From the NCBI RefSeq assembly GCF_019857225.1, contig NZ_JAFJSY010000004.1, positions 62,001 to 126,000 of the forward strand: 64,000 bases of DNA. Direction: 5' to 3'. Within the stretch, counting starts at the first letter, position 1. The number at the start of each line of letters is the position of its first letter. Positions 45,046-53,530 of the stretch are shown one piece after another. The position numbers were made by a program, and so were the translations under genes. Under the pieces are notes generated by a model that saw only the letters and a program-made list of their open reading frames with translations, had not been told where the DNA came from and made no database searches. Origin of the DNA: Streptomyces plumbidurans (GTDB taxonomy: Bacteria > Actinomycetota > Actinomycetes > Streptomycetales > Streptomycetaceae).

Positions 45046-46008
45046 TCACCGGGCCACGCTCGACGACAGTGCGAACCGTCCTTCCCGGTCAGTCCACCAG
45101 TGGGTCAACTCCAGCCCTGCGGCCGCCAGTTCGGTGCGTACCCCGTCCTGCCGGAACTTCGCCGAGATCTCGGTGCGCAGGTCCTCGCCCTCGGCGAAGT
45201 CGACGGCGAGATCGAGGGCGGGGATCTTGACGGTCTGGGTGGTGCGGGAGCGCAGACGCATCTCGATCCACTCGTTGCGGGAGTCCCACAGGGCGACGTG
45301 GTCGAAGGCGTCGGGGTCGAAGTCGGCGTCCAGTTCGCGGTTGACCACGGTCAGGACGTTCTTGTTGAACGCCGCCGTCACTTTGGCCGCGTCGTCGTAG
45401 GCGCGGACCAGGACCTGCTCGTCCTTGACCAGGTCCGTGCCGAGCAGCAGCGCGTCGCCGGGGGAGAGCAGGGAACGGATCGCACCGTAGAACGCGGCCC
45501 GTTCGGCGGGCAGCAGGTTGCCGATGGTGCCGCCGAGGAAGGCGATCAGCCGCGGGCCCGGTGTGTCCGGCAGCGTCACGCTCGCGGTGAAGTCGGCGAT
45601 CAGCGCGTGGACCCGCAGACCCGGCCGCTCGGCGACGAGGGCCTGCCCGGCCTGCGTGAGCGCGCTCTCGCTGACGTCGACCGGGACATAGGTGTCCAGG
45701 TCCGTGAGCGCGTCCAGCAGATACCTGGTCTTCTCGGAGGAGCCCGAACCGAGCTCGATCAGGGTGCGGGCACCGGTCGCCTCGGCGATCTCGGCGGCGC
45801 GGGCGATGAGGATCTCCCGCTCCGCGCGCGTGGGGTAGTACTCGGGCAACTCGGTGATCTGCTCGAACAGCTCACTGCCGTGGGCGTCGTAGAACCATTT
45901 GGGCGGCAGCGTCTTGGGTGTGCCGGTCAGGCCGCGCAGGACGTCGGTGCGCAGCGCGGCGTCCGTGGCGTCCTCGGGGAGGGTGCGGGTGAGAAGGAAC
46001 GGGCTCAC
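45046..46008 (-). CDS. egtD: L-histidine N-alpha-methyltransferase EgtD
   Basis: A 320-residue ergothioneine enzyme that trimethylates histidine to hercynine with three SAM. The SAM site is TLIELGSGSSEKTRYLLDAL, and LPPKWFYDAHGSELFEQITELPEYYPTR is the family N-terminal signature in which Tyr and Asn residues bind histidine. LIAFLGGTIGNLLP and ALLLGTDLVKD continue the fold. GTG 46008 overlaps the egtC stop by 4 bp (GTGA). It is last in the egtABCD operon. Confidence 0.94.
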   Translation of the reverse strand: MSPFLLTRTLPEDATDAALRTDVLRGLTGTPKTLPPKWFYDAHGSELFEQITELPEYYPTRAEREILIARAAEIAEATGARTLIELGSGSSEKTRYLLDALTDLDTYVPVDVSESALTQAGQALVAERPGLRVHALIADFTASVTLPDTPGPRLIAFLGGTIGNLLPAERAAFYGAIRSLLSPGDALLLGTDLVKDEQVLVRAYDDAAKVTAAFNKNVLTVVNRELDADFDPDAFDHVALWDSRNEWIEMRLRSRTTQTVKIPALDLAVDFAEGEDLRTEISAKFRQDGVRTELAAAGLELTHWWTDREGRFALSSSVAR

Positions 46009-46808
46009 GTACGGGGCTCCTTCGGCTGTGCGGGTGCCAAGGCGTCGCTCGGCGTTTGAACAGGCTCCTTGAGCGGGGTGAGCAGCACATCGGTGCGGCT
46101 CGCCGCCAGGAGCGTGCGGTCGGGGACCTCCTGCCAGTGCGGGTCGTCGTCGTAGGGCTCGGAGGCCACGACGGTGCTGCGGCCGGGCCGGGACAGATAC
46201 CAGAGGGTGTCGCCCCAGGTGGTCGCGGTGATCGTCTCGCCGTTGGTGAGCAGCAGGTTGAGCCGGGAGCCGGGGGCCGCCTCGGCGACCTCCAGGACCG
46301 TGTCGGCCAGGGCCTGCCCCTCGTCGTCGCCACCGCGCAGCCGCGCCAGGATCAGCGCCCACACGAGCGCCGAGTCGCAACGGGCCTCCATGGAGAGCAC
46401 GTCGACCGCGGGCAGACCCGACACGAGCGGGGCGAGCGAACCCGGCCACCCCTTGACGGCGCCGTTGTGGCTGAACAGCCAGGGCCCCGCGGCGTACGGC
46501 GCGGCCGCGGCCTCCGCGTCCGCACCCGACAGGGTCGCATCGCGAACGGCGGCCAGTACGGCCCCCGAGCGCACGACACGGGCCAGGTCGGCGAAGGACA
46601 GGTCCGCCCAGATGGGCCCGGCCCGGCGGTAGCGGGCCGGCACCGGGTCGCCCTCGGCGTACCAACCGACCCCGAAACCATCGGCGTTGACGGTGCCGTT
46701 GCGCTGGTGCCGCGGGGCCCACGACTGCCGGTACAGGGCGTGCGCGGGCTCCACGAGGATCCGGCCGAGCGGCTCCTCGGGCCCCAGATAAGCCAGATGA
46801 CGGCACAT
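46005..46808 (-). CDS. egtC: Ergothioneine amidohydrolase EgtC
   Basis: A 267-residue class II glutamine amidotransferase-fold hydrolase. Cys2 in MCRHLAYLG is the N-terminal nucleophile after Met removal. NADGFGVGWYAEG and WLFSHNGAVKGWPG are the conserved strand and oxyanion parts. It removes the gamma-glutamyl group from the hercynyl sulfoxide conjugate. ATG 46808 shares one base with the egtB stop (TGATG), and the stop overlaps egtD, so translation is coupled on both sides. Confidence 0.93.
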   Translation of the reverse strand: MCRHLAYLGPEEPLGRILVEPAHALYRQSWAPRHQRNGTVNADGFGVGWYAEGDPVPARYRRAGPIWADLSFADLARVVRSGAVLAAVRDATLSGADAEAAAAPYAAGPWLFSHNGAVKGWPGSLAPLVSGLPAVDVLSMEARCDSALVWALILARLRGGDDEGQALADTVLEVAEAAPGSRLNLLLTNGETITATTWGDTLWYLSRPGRSTVVASEPYDDDPHWQEVPDRTLLAASRTDVLLTPLKEPVQTPSDALAPAQPKEPRT

Positions 46809-48154
46809 CAGACGTCCCCCGAACGGGCCGTGCGGAACCCGGAGAAGATCTGCCGCCGGATCGGGTAGTCCCAGTTGCGGAACGTCCCCCGGCAGGCCAC
46901 CTGGTCCACGGCGAACGAACCGCCGCGCAGCACCTTGTAGTCCGGACCGAAGAACACCTCCGAGTACTCCTTGTACGGGAAGGCCTCGAAGCCCGGGTAG
47001 GGGGTGAGGTCGCTCGACGTCCACTCCCACACGTCGCCGATCAACTGGCGTACACCCAGCGGGGATTCACCGTCGGGGTAGCTGCCGGCCGGGGCCGGGC
47101 GCAGGTGCCGCTGGCCGAGGTTCGCGTGCTCGGGCGCCGGGTCGGCGTCGCCCCACGGGTAGCGCATCGAGCGGCCGGTCGCCGGGTCGTGCCGGGCGGC
47201 CTTCTCCCACTCGGCCTCGGTGGGCAGCCGCCGCCCGGCCCAGCGGGCGTACGCGTCGGCCTCGTACCAGCACACGTGCAGCACCGGCTCGTCGGGCGGC
47301 ACCACCTCGGTGACCCCGAACCGGCGGCGCAGCCACTGCTTGCCGTCGCGGCGCCAGAACAGCGGTGCGTGGATGGAGTTCTGGCGGATGTGCGCCCAGC
47401 CCTCCAACGTCCACCAGCGCTCGTTGTCGTAGCCGCCGTCCTCGATGAACGCCTGGTAGGCGCCGTTCGTGACGGGAGCCGTGTCGATGTAGTACGGCGC
47501 CACCTCGCGCCGGTGCGCCGGGCGTTCGTTGTCCAGCGCCCAGGGCTCGGTGGAGGTGCCCATGGTGAACGGGCCGCCGGGGACCAGGACTTCGGACGGT
47601 CCCGTGTGCAGGGGTGCCGGTTCCGGGTCCGGGGCGGTCAGGGCCTGCGGGCCCTTGCGGAGCTGATGGGTGATCAGCATCGTCTCGTCGTGCTGCTGTT
47701 CGTGCTGCGCGATCATCCCGAAGGCGAAACCCGCCTCGGTCAGCCGCGTCCCGTGGAAGTCGGCGCTCTCCAGCAGGTCCATCACCCGGCCGCGCACCTC
47801 GGCCGCATAGCCGCGCGCCTCGGCGGGCGGCAGCAGCGGCAGCGAGGGCCGTTCGGAGCGCGGATGCTCGAAGGCGTCGTAGAGCCCGTCGATCTCGGGC
47901 CGCATCGCCTCCCGGCCGGCCACCGCCCGCAGCAGCCACAGCTCTTCCTGGTTGCCGATGTGCGCGAGGTCCCACACCAGCGGCGACATCAGCGGCGAGT
48001 GCTGCGCCGTGAGGTCGGGTTCCTCGACACAGCTGGTCAGGAGCGTGGTGCGGTCACGGGCCGTGACGAGCGTGGTCAGCGCCCGCTCGCGGAGCGTCTC
48101 CGCGTCGATGGACGTCTCCTCCGTGGAGGTCTCGTCGAGGGCGGGGTCGGTCAT
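46808..48154 (-). CDS. egtB: Ergothioneine sulfoxide synthase EgtB
   Basis: A 448-residue non-heme iron enzyme. The N-terminal DinB-like domain holds the iron motif HEQQHDE (H-x3-H-x-E) plus the earlier LAHIGNQEELW. The C-terminal sulfatase-modifying (FGE-like) domain has FTMGTSTEPWALDNERP, PTEAEWEKAARHDP, IGDVWEWTSSDLTPYPG and VLRGGSFA. It joins gamma-glutamyl-cysteine to hercynine with oxygen. ATG 48154 overlaps the egtA stop (ATGA). Confidence 0.95.
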   Translation of the reverse strand: MTDPALDETSTEETSIDAETLRERALTTLVTARDRTTLLTSCVEEPDLTAQHSPLMSPLVWDLAHIGNQEELWLLRAVAGREAMRPEIDGLYDAFEHPRSERPSLPLLPPAEARGYAAEVRGRVMDLLESADFHGTRLTEAGFAFGMIAQHEQQHDETMLITHQLRKGPQALTAPDPEPAPLHTGPSEVLVPGGPFTMGTSTEPWALDNERPAHRREVAPYYIDTAPVTNGAYQAFIEDGGYDNERWWTLEGWAHIRQNSIHAPLFWRRDGKQWLRRRFGVTEVVPPDEPVLHVCWYEADAYARWAGRRLPTEAEWEKAARHDPATGRSMRYPWGDADPAPEHANLGQRHLRPAPAGSYPDGESPLGVRQLIGDVWEWTSSDLTPYPGFEAFPYKEYSEVFFGPDYKVLRGGSFAVDQVACRGTFRNWDYPIRRQIFSGFRTARSGDV

Positions 48155-49467
48155 GTGCGGATGTCCTTCCCGTGCGGGCGCCGGTCGGTGCCACGCACCC
48201 GGTCCAGCAGATCGTCGGCCGGGGTCCGGCCCTGGATGACATAGCGGTCCAGGTACGCCGCCACGGCGTCCGTGACCTCGGTGGTGGCGCCGATCCTGGG
48301 CAGGGCCTCGACCGCCGCCGCGAAGCAGGTGATCGCCGCTTCGTGCAGTTCCGGGTCGGCCAGGCCGTGCCGGGCCGCGTCGATCCACAGCGGATTGTGC
48401 GGCGCGGGCAGCGAGAGAGCCCGCTCGGCGAGCGGCTTCACGGTGCGGTACGCGGTCTCGGCCGCCTCCGCGTCGTCGAAGAGCGCCGTCGCCACGGCGA
48501 GCGGAATGATCCACCCGTCCTCTCCCGGCTGCGCGTCGATCATGCGCAGTTCGAGGAACCCGCGCGGTCTGACCGGCGGGAACAGGGTCGTGATGTGGTA
48601 GTCGAGATCCTCCCGGGTGGGCGGCCTGGGCGCGCCCGAGACGGTCCACTCCCGGAAGGTCAGCCCTTCCGGGACGTCCCACGGCCCGTCCTCCCGCCGT
48701 ACGCACATCACCGGTGAGTCCAGGACGTGCCGGGCCCAGGCCCGGCGCGGGTCCCCGTTCAGCGGGGGTGCGCCCGCGCGGCCGGCGCCTATCTCCAGCC
48801 ACAGCAGCTGCCGGGTGGAGCGCCAGCCGGTGGGTTCGCGGCGGGCGAGCGGGGAGTTGGCGAAGGCGGCCACCAGGACCGCGCCCAACTGGTGCGCCAG
48901 CCACCAGCGGCGGCCGTGGCCGAGGGGGCCGGGTTCCTCGTACCCGGCGTCCAGACAGACCTGGACGGACGCCGAGGTGCACATCATGCGGCGGCCGGCG
49001 GGTCCGGTCCGGTCGAGGCAGGCCTCCAGGGCGTCGTAGCGCGGTTCGCGCAGGAAACGGCGGGGTGCGTGCCACGGGTCGTGGCCCATGCCGACCAGGC
49101 CGAGATCGTGCTCGGCGAGGACCGAGCGCACGGCGCGGAGATCGGCGGAGACGGTTCCGATGCACTCCATCAGGGAGGTGGCGGGCGCCGAGCTCAGTTC
49201 GAGCTGGCCGCCGGGCTCGACAGTGAGCGCCGACCTCAGGGGCACGGACCGCAGTGCGGCGTAGGCCGCTTCGAGTCGTTCGGTGGTGACGGGGAGCTGC
49301 GGCGTGCGCAGCTCGTGGACGAGCCATTCCACTTCCACCCCGACGTTGCGGGGCGGGCCGGTCTTGAAACAGATGCCCCGGACCAGTGCCTCCACCTCGG
49401 GTGGGGTGAGGGCGGTGCGGGGCTCCGTACAGTCGGGCGCCGCAGGCGTGATCGGCGTATCGGACAT
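48151..49467 (-). CDS. egtA: Glutamate--cysteine ligase EgtA
   Basis: A 438-residue ATP-dependent ligase that makes gamma-glutamyl-cysteine. Family features are VGVEVEWLVHEL (Glu metal ligands), TVEPGGQLELSSAP, MMCTSASVQVCLDAGYE and FLELRMIDAQPG. AGGAGG lies 7 bp before ATG 49467, the best ribosome-binding site in the operon, so this is where the operon is entered. The following three genes overlap it and each other. An egtE lyase gene is not seen in the window. Confidence 0.94.
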   Translation of the reverse strand: MSDTPITPAAPDCTEPRTALTPPEVEALVRGICFKTGPPRNVGVEVEWLVHELRTPQLPVTTERLEAAYAALRSVPLRSALTVEPGGQLELSSAPATSLMECIGTVSADLRAVRSVLAEHDLGLVGMGHDPWHAPRRFLREPRYDALEACLDRTGPAGRRMMCTSASVQVCLDAGYEEPGPLGHGRRWWLAHQLGAVLVAAFANSPLARREPTGWRSTRQLLWLEIGAGRAGAPPLNGDPRRAWARHVLDSPVMCVRREDGPWDVPEGLTFREWTVSGAPRPPTREDLDYHITTLFPPVRPRGFLELRMIDAQPGEDGWIIPLAVATALFDDAEAAETAYRTVKPLAERALSLPAPHNPLWIDAARHGLADPELHEAAITCFAAAVEALPRIGATTEVTDAVAAYLDRYVIQGRTPADDLLDRVRGTDRRPHGKDIRT

Positions 49468-49754
49468 GACAGGAACCTCCTGAGATTCAGCGTGCCGCCG
49501 GCCCGGGCCGTCAGGTGCCCGGACGGCAGCACTCGTCCCACCCAAGACCTTCCTGCCGGATCGCACAAGAGTGCGTATCGGCGCGTTCCGGGTCGGTAAT
49601 CTCCTCGCTCCGCGTGTTCGCCGGGGCTTTCCCGGGCGTTCGCGGACGCGGAAACTCTGTTGCACCGCATGTCCAGCATCGCCCAGGATTCCTCCATGAG
49701 CACGACGGGGGAGCGCGCACGGAGCGCGCGCATGGCGCGTACGGGGGTGGCGCC

Positions 49755-50636
49755 ATGAGCGCGCGCCTGCGTGGCATCGCACAGCAGACGGAGCAGATCG
49801 TGGCGGCGGGGGCGTATGTCGCGCCCGACGGGCGCGAGGTGTCGATCGCCGAGGCGGTCGAGGCGGCACGGGCCGGGACCCGGATGTACGGCCCGGAGCC
49901 GGTGCCGTTCCCGCCCGGCCCGTCCGCCTCGCCCGCCTCCTCGGCTCAGCCCACCCCGTCCGTGTCCTCCGTCGACACGTTCTTCGAGGTCACCGGCGAG
50001 AGCAGCCTGGAGGCGGCGCGCCGGCTCGGCGGCCGGGTCGCCGTCCTGAACTTCGCCTCGGCGCGCAACCCCGGCGGCGGATACCTCAACGGCGCCCAGG
50101 CCCAGGAGGAGGCCCTGTGCCGCGCCTCCGCGCTCTACACATGTCTGGTGGGGGTCCGCCAGTTCTACGACCACCACCGCGCCCACCGCGATCCGTTCTA
50201 CACGGACCGCGTCATCCACTCGCCCGCGGTGCCGGTCTTCCGCGACGACCGCGGCCGCCTGCTCGACGCCCCCTGCACGGCGGGCTTCCTCACGGCCGCG
50301 GCTCCGAACGCGGGCGTGATCAGGCGTACGGCACCGGATCGGGCCGGCGAGCTGCCGCGTGCCCTCACCGTCCGCGCCGAGCGGGTGCTGGAGACGGCCG
50401 CCGTCGAGGGGTACTCCCGGCTGGTGCTCGGCGCCTGGGGCTGCGGGGTCTTCCAGAACGACCCGGCGCAGGTGGCGGGCGCCTTCCGGGCCCTGCTCGG
50501 GCCGGGTGGACGGTTCGCCGACACCTTCGAGCACGTGGTCTTCGGCATCCTGGACCGCACCACGGGCAACACGGTCCGCGGGGCGTTCCTGCGGGCGTTC
50601 CCGGAGCGCCGGCTCCAGGCGTGGCCCGCGCGGTGA
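49755..50636 (+). CDS. Bacterial-type poly(ADP-ribose) glycohydrolase (TIGR02452/DUF2263)
   Basis: A 293-residue macrodomain-like enzyme. The PARG signature GGG-x(6-8)-QEE is present as NPGGGYLNGAQAQEEALCR, with the catalytic Glu pair. LYTCLVGVRQFYDHH and VLGAWGCGVFQNDPAQVA are the family ends of the ligand site. It removes ADP-ribose chains from proteins or nucleic acids. The N-terminal helix (GIAQQTEQIVAAG) is the DUF2263 accessory domain. ATG 49755 follows GGGGGTGG. Gene order next to egtA matches my memory of S. coelicolor. The stop codon lies in a terminator stem. Confidence 0.9.
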   Translation: MSARLRGIAQQTEQIVAAGAYVAPDGREVSIAEAVEAARAGTRMYGPEPVPFPPGPSASPASSAQPTPSVSSVDTFFEVTGESSLEAARRLGGRVAVLNFASARNPGGGYLNGAQAQEEALCRASALYTCLVGVRQFYDHHRAHRDPFYTDRVIHSPAVPVFRDDRGRLLDAPCTAGFLTAAAPNAGVIRRTAPDRAGELPRALTVRAERVLETAAVEGYSRLVLGAWGCGVFQNDPAQVAGAFRALLGPGGRFADTFEHVVFGILDRTTGNTVRGAFLRAFPERRLQAWPAR

Positions 50637-50670
50637 GGCCCCCGCAGACGGGGGATGCTGCGGGGGCCTC
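50635..50670 (+). terminator. Terminator overlapping the PARG stop codon
   Basis: GAGGCCCCCGCA (50635-50646) pairs with TGCGGGGGCCTC (50659-50670), 12 bp, loop 12 bases. The left arm begins inside the TGA stop. Confidence 0.85.
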
Positions 50671-50722
50671 GACCAGGTAGACGGGCGAGCGGGCGAATGC
50701 GTTCCTGCCGCACGCAATTACT

Positions 50723-50760
50723 TTGCGCGGTCGCCTTGCGCGCTCGCCTTGCGCGGTGCC
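50723..50760. repeat. Three 13-bp tandem repeats
   Basis: TTGCGCGGTCGCC, TTGCGCGCTCGCC and TTGCGCGGTGCC at 50723, 50736 and 50749, in the intergenic stretch between PARG and the cupin gene. No regulator is suggested. Confidence 0.8.
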
Positions 50761-50776
50761 CGCTGTGGTGGGCGCT

Positions 50777-51208
50777 TCAGCGCTCGCTCGCGCCTGTGCG
50801 GGCGCGGCCGATCTGCATGCCGGGGCGGCGGCGGTGGACCGTCAGATAGGCCAGGCCCTCGTCGCCCGCGGTGATGCTGCGGGTGGAGCCGTGGGGGAGC
50901 CAGACGAGGGCGCCCGGAGTCAGGGGCTGCGCCTCGCCCTCGCGGTCGGTGCCGAGTACGCCGAGCACGCCGTGGCCCGAGACGACGAGCAGCAGGACGT
51001 CCAGGTCGCCTTCCGCGTGCGGGGCGACATGGTGGCCGGGAGCCAACCGGACGACGTTGGCGTCGAGTTGGCGCCCGCTCTCGGTCAGCTTCCACAGCAC
51101 GCCCGCCGTAGTGGGCTCGCCGGAGGTCAGCGCGGCGGTGTCGCACAGGATGCGCGCTACGGCCGCCTCCGGCTCCTCGCCGCTGTTCGTCTGCGCCGGC
51201 CTGCTCAT
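50777..51208 (-). CDS. Cupin-domain protein
   Basis: A 143-residue single cupin. LAPGHHVAPHAEGDLDVLLLV gives the first metal motif with His residues and Glu/Asp, and LTPGALVWLPHGSTRSI is motif 2 (its metal His is in PHGS). It likely binds a metal or a small ligand; the enzyme activity is unknown. GGAGGGAAGGGGG precedes ATG 51208. It is divergent from the winged-helix regulator at 51289 across an AT-rich 80-bp promoter region. Confidence 0.82.
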   Translation of the reverse strand: MSRPAQTNSGEEPEAAVARILCDTAALTSGEPTTAGVLWKLTESGRQLDANVVRLAPGHHVAPHAEGDLDVLLLVVSGHGVLGVLGTDREGEAQPLTPGALVWLPHGSTRSITAGDEGLAYLTVHRRRPGMQIGRARTGASER

Positions 51209-51288
51209 CGGCCCCCTTCCCTCCGCGGAATTATTACAGGATACACTTGGAGAAAATAACCGCCGGTGGGAGAGGTGGGTGGAGCGCC

Positions 51289-51957
51289 ATGGCCGGTACG
51301 GGTAGCAGCTCGCGCCGCCGTGAAATCCTCGATGTGCTGCGTGCGGCCTCCGGTCCGCTCGGCGTCGCGGAGACGGCCGAGCGTCTCGGGGTGCACCCCA
51401 ACACGGTGCGGTTCCATCTGGAGGCGCTGGTCGAGGAGGGGGCCGTGGAGCCGCGGGTGCGGCGACCCTCCGGGCCGGGGCGCCCGCGCACCGTCTATGT
51501 GCCGCGGCCGGGCATGGACCGGGGCGGGATCCGCAACTACCGGCTGCTCGCACGGATGCTGCTCGACCGGCTCGCGGCCACCGGTTCCGAGGCGCGTTCC
51601 GTCGCCATGGAGGCGGGCCGGGCCTGGGGCCGTTCCATGACAGAAGCCCCGCCCTCTCAACGGGAGCCCGCTGCCGGTGAGTCGGCCGCCCGGCTCGTCG
51701 GGCTGCTGGACGACCTCGGCTTCGCACCCGAACCGGAGGGTGCGGACAAGCCCGGTGCCGTACCGTCGCGGATCGCGCTGCGGCACTGCCCCTTCCTCGA
51801 ACTCGCCGAAGAGCACGGCCAGTTGGTATGTCCGCTCCATCTGGCCCTGATGCAGGGGGCGTTGACGGAGATGCGGGCCCCGCTGACGGTGACGGAACTC
51901 GAACCGTTCGCCGAACCCGAGGTGTGCGTGGCGCACTTGGCGCCCGCACGGCAGTAG
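51289..51957 (+). CDS. Winged-helix transcriptional regulator with C-terminal cysteines
   Basis: A 222-residue regulator. The N-terminal HTH is EILDVLRAASGPLGVAETAERLGVHPNTVRFHLEALVEEG in outline. The C-terminal part has RHCPFLELAEEHGQLVC, then PLHLALMQGAL and PEVCVAHLAP: three cysteines that may bind iron-sulfur or metal, as in related SufR-like proteins. This is inference. GGAG lies before ATG 51289. It is followed by a small membrane protein gene after 34 bp (probable operon) and is divergent from the cupin gene. Confidence 0.85.
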   Translation: MAGTGSSSRRREILDVLRAASGPLGVAETAERLGVHPNTVRFHLEALVEEGAVEPRVRRPSGPGRPRTVYVPRPGMDRGGIRNYRLLARMLLDRLAATGSEARSVAMEAGRAWGRSMTEAPPSQREPAAGESAARLVGLLDDLGFAPEPEGADKPGAVPSRIALRHCPFLELAEEHGQLVCPLHLALMQGALTEMRAPLTVTELEPFAEPEVCVAHLAPARQ

Positions 51958-51991
51958 ACGGCGCACGACAGACAGCAGAAAGGCACCCTTG

Positions 51992-52423
51992 ATGTACCCC
52001 ACGTGGGCCGCGGCAGCGGTCGCGATGACCTTCGTCTGGCTCGGCATGGTGCTGGCGATCTCCTTCCTGGAGGCGCCGCTCAAGTTCCGCGCCCCCGGCA
52101 TCACCATCCCCCTCGGCCTGGGCATCGGCCGACTGGTCTTCCGGGCGCTGAACCTCGTCGAGGCCGTACTCGCCGTCGCCGTCGTCATCGCCGTGTTCGC
52201 AGGTGACGCGTCGACCGCGGTCGTGGCACCGGTCGTGGCCGCGGTGCTCCTGCTCCTCGCCCAACTCCTCATCGTACGCCCGCGCCTGAACCGCAGGTCC
52301 GACCGCATCCTGGCCGGCGAGGACCTGCCCCGCTCGCACGAGCACTTCTACTACGTCGGCCTGGAGTCGGCGAAGGTGGCGGCGCTGATCGCGCTGGGGG
52401 TGGGACTGCTGAGCATCGGCTGA
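51992..52423 (+). CDS. Small integral membrane protein, four helices
   Basis: A 143-residue membrane protein of unknown function with helices around residues 5-25, 45-65, 72-95 and 120-142. Motifs FLEAPLKFRAPGITIPLGLGIGRLVFRALN and YYVGLESAKV recur in Streptomyces conserved membrane proteins I have seen, without a known role. AGAAAGG precedes ATG 51992; a TTG three bases earlier is less likely. It follows the regulator gene by 34 bp. Confidence 0.75.
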   Translation: MYPTWAAAAVAMTFVWLGMVLAISFLEAPLKFRAPGITIPLGLGIGRLVFRALNLVEAVLAVAVVIAVFAGDASTAVVAPVVAAVLLLLAQLLIVRPRLNRRSDRILAGEDLPRSHEHFYYVGLESAKVAALIALGVGLLSIG

Positions 52424-52479
52424 CGGCACAATGATCGCATCCGGCGAGGTGGAGCGGTGGCGGCAACGAAGGAGCCCGA

Positions 52480-53058
52480 GTGCCAGGACTGATCATCTTC
52501 CTGAACGGGACGTCGAGTTCGGGCAAGTCCAGCATCGCGAAGGAACTGCTGCAGATCCTGGACGAGCCGTACTTCCATATGCCCGTCGACGCCTTCCACG
52601 CGATGCGCACACGCCGCGAGCTCGACCCGGAGGAGCTGCCCGGTGTTCTTCGGCGCACCTGGATGGGCTACCACCGGGCGGTCGCCGGGATGGCAGCGGC
52701 CGGTAACAACGTCGTCGTCGACCACATCCTGAGCGAGGACTGGCGACTGCCGGACTGCCTGGAACTCTTCGACGCCAGGAACGTGGTTCTCGTCGGGGTG
52801 AGGTGCTCGCCGGCGGAACTGCAGCGCCGTGAGCAGGCCCGGGGCGACCGCCCGGCGGGCCTGGCGGCCATGCAGTTCGAGCGCGTTCACGCGCACGGCT
52901 GCTACGACCTGGAGTGCGACACCACCGCGACCGGAGCGCGGGACTGCGCCCGGCAGATCAGCGCCTTTCTGCCGCGGCGGCCGACCCCGACGGCGTTCGA
53001 GCGGCTGCGCGCGAAGCCGAGTTCCGGCCCCGTGCCCTCCGCTCAGGTCCAGCCGTAG
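52480..53058 (+). CDS. Chloramphenicol phosphotransferase-like kinase
   Basis: A 192-residue P-loop kinase. Walker A is FLNGTSSSGKSSIAKELL; MPVDAFHAM carries the Asp equivalent to the catalytic base of S. venezuelae Cpt; NNVVVDHIL and VGVRCSPAELQRRE match the family. It may phosphorylate a hydroxylated small molecule, possibly an antibiotic, but no substrate can be inferred. GAAGGAG lies 5 bp before GTG 52480. Its 3' end overlaps the convergent toxin gene by 16 bp. Confidence 0.85.
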   Translation: MPGLIIFLNGTSSSGKSSIAKELLQILDEPYFHMPVDAFHAMRTRRELDPEELPGVLRRTWMGYHRAVAGMAAAGNNVVVDHILSEDWRLPDCLELFDARNVVLVGVRCSPAELQRREQARGDRPAGLAAMQFERVHAHGCYDLECDTTATGARDCARQISAFLPRRPTPTAFERLRAKPSSGPVPSAQVQP

Positions 53059-53489
53059 CGTTCTGCCAGCCTTCGGCGTACCAGGTCGAAGCGTCCGCGG
53101 TCCAGGGCGCAGGCCTCGCGGCGCATGCCGTTCTCGTGGAGACGCAGGACGCGGTCGATGTCGACCCAGGAGTCGCGGCCGGTGCGGTCCCAGGGGCCGC
53201 TGCCGATGGCCACCCATTCCCGGTCGCCGTCGTGCCGCTTGCTGGAGAGCTGGACGGCGAGCAGGGTGCCGCCGGGCTCGCGGGCGACGACGAGGACCGG
53301 GCGGTCCTTGCCACGGCCGTCGTTCTCCTCGAAGGGCACCCAGGTCCACACGATCTCCCCGGGGTCGGGATCGCCGTCGTGTGCGGGGGAGTACTCGGTG
53401 CGCACCTTGCCGACCTGGCGCGGGTCGGCCTCGGTGGTGGCGGAGGGGCCGAAGCGGCCCGGGACGTTCTCATCGGTAGTCGCGGTCAC
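53043..53489 (-). CDS. PemK/MazF-type toxin-like protein, no antitoxin seen
   Basis: A 148-residue protein with the PemK/MazF beta-barrel pattern: GEIVWTWVPFEENDGRGKDRPVLVVAREPGG followed by AVQLSSKRHDG. MazF-like proteins are mRNA interferases, but the family also includes proteins without a toxin role. No antitoxin gene lies beside it, and an N-terminal extension of about 40 residues is present. GTG 53489 is 6 bp after TAAGGT, a leaderless arrangement. The 3' end overlaps the kinase gene by 16 bp on the opposite strand. Confidence 0.75.
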   Translation of the reverse strand: MTATTDENVPGRFGPSATTEADPRQVGKVRTEYSPAHDGDPDPGEIVWTWVPFEENDGRGKDRPVLVVAREPGGTLLAVQLSSKRHDGDREWVAIGSGPWDRTGRDSWVDIDRVLRLHENGMRREACALDRGRFDLVRRRLAERYGWT

Positions 53490-53530
53490 GGGGGCACCTT
53501 AAACCGTGCGCGTGTGTGTACGGCGACTGC

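Noticed and set aside
49515..49754. N-terminal extension of the PARG gene back to 49515
   Set aside because: The extension lacks similarity to the family, whereas ATG 49755 has a good upstream purine-rich site and starts at the DUF2263 helix.
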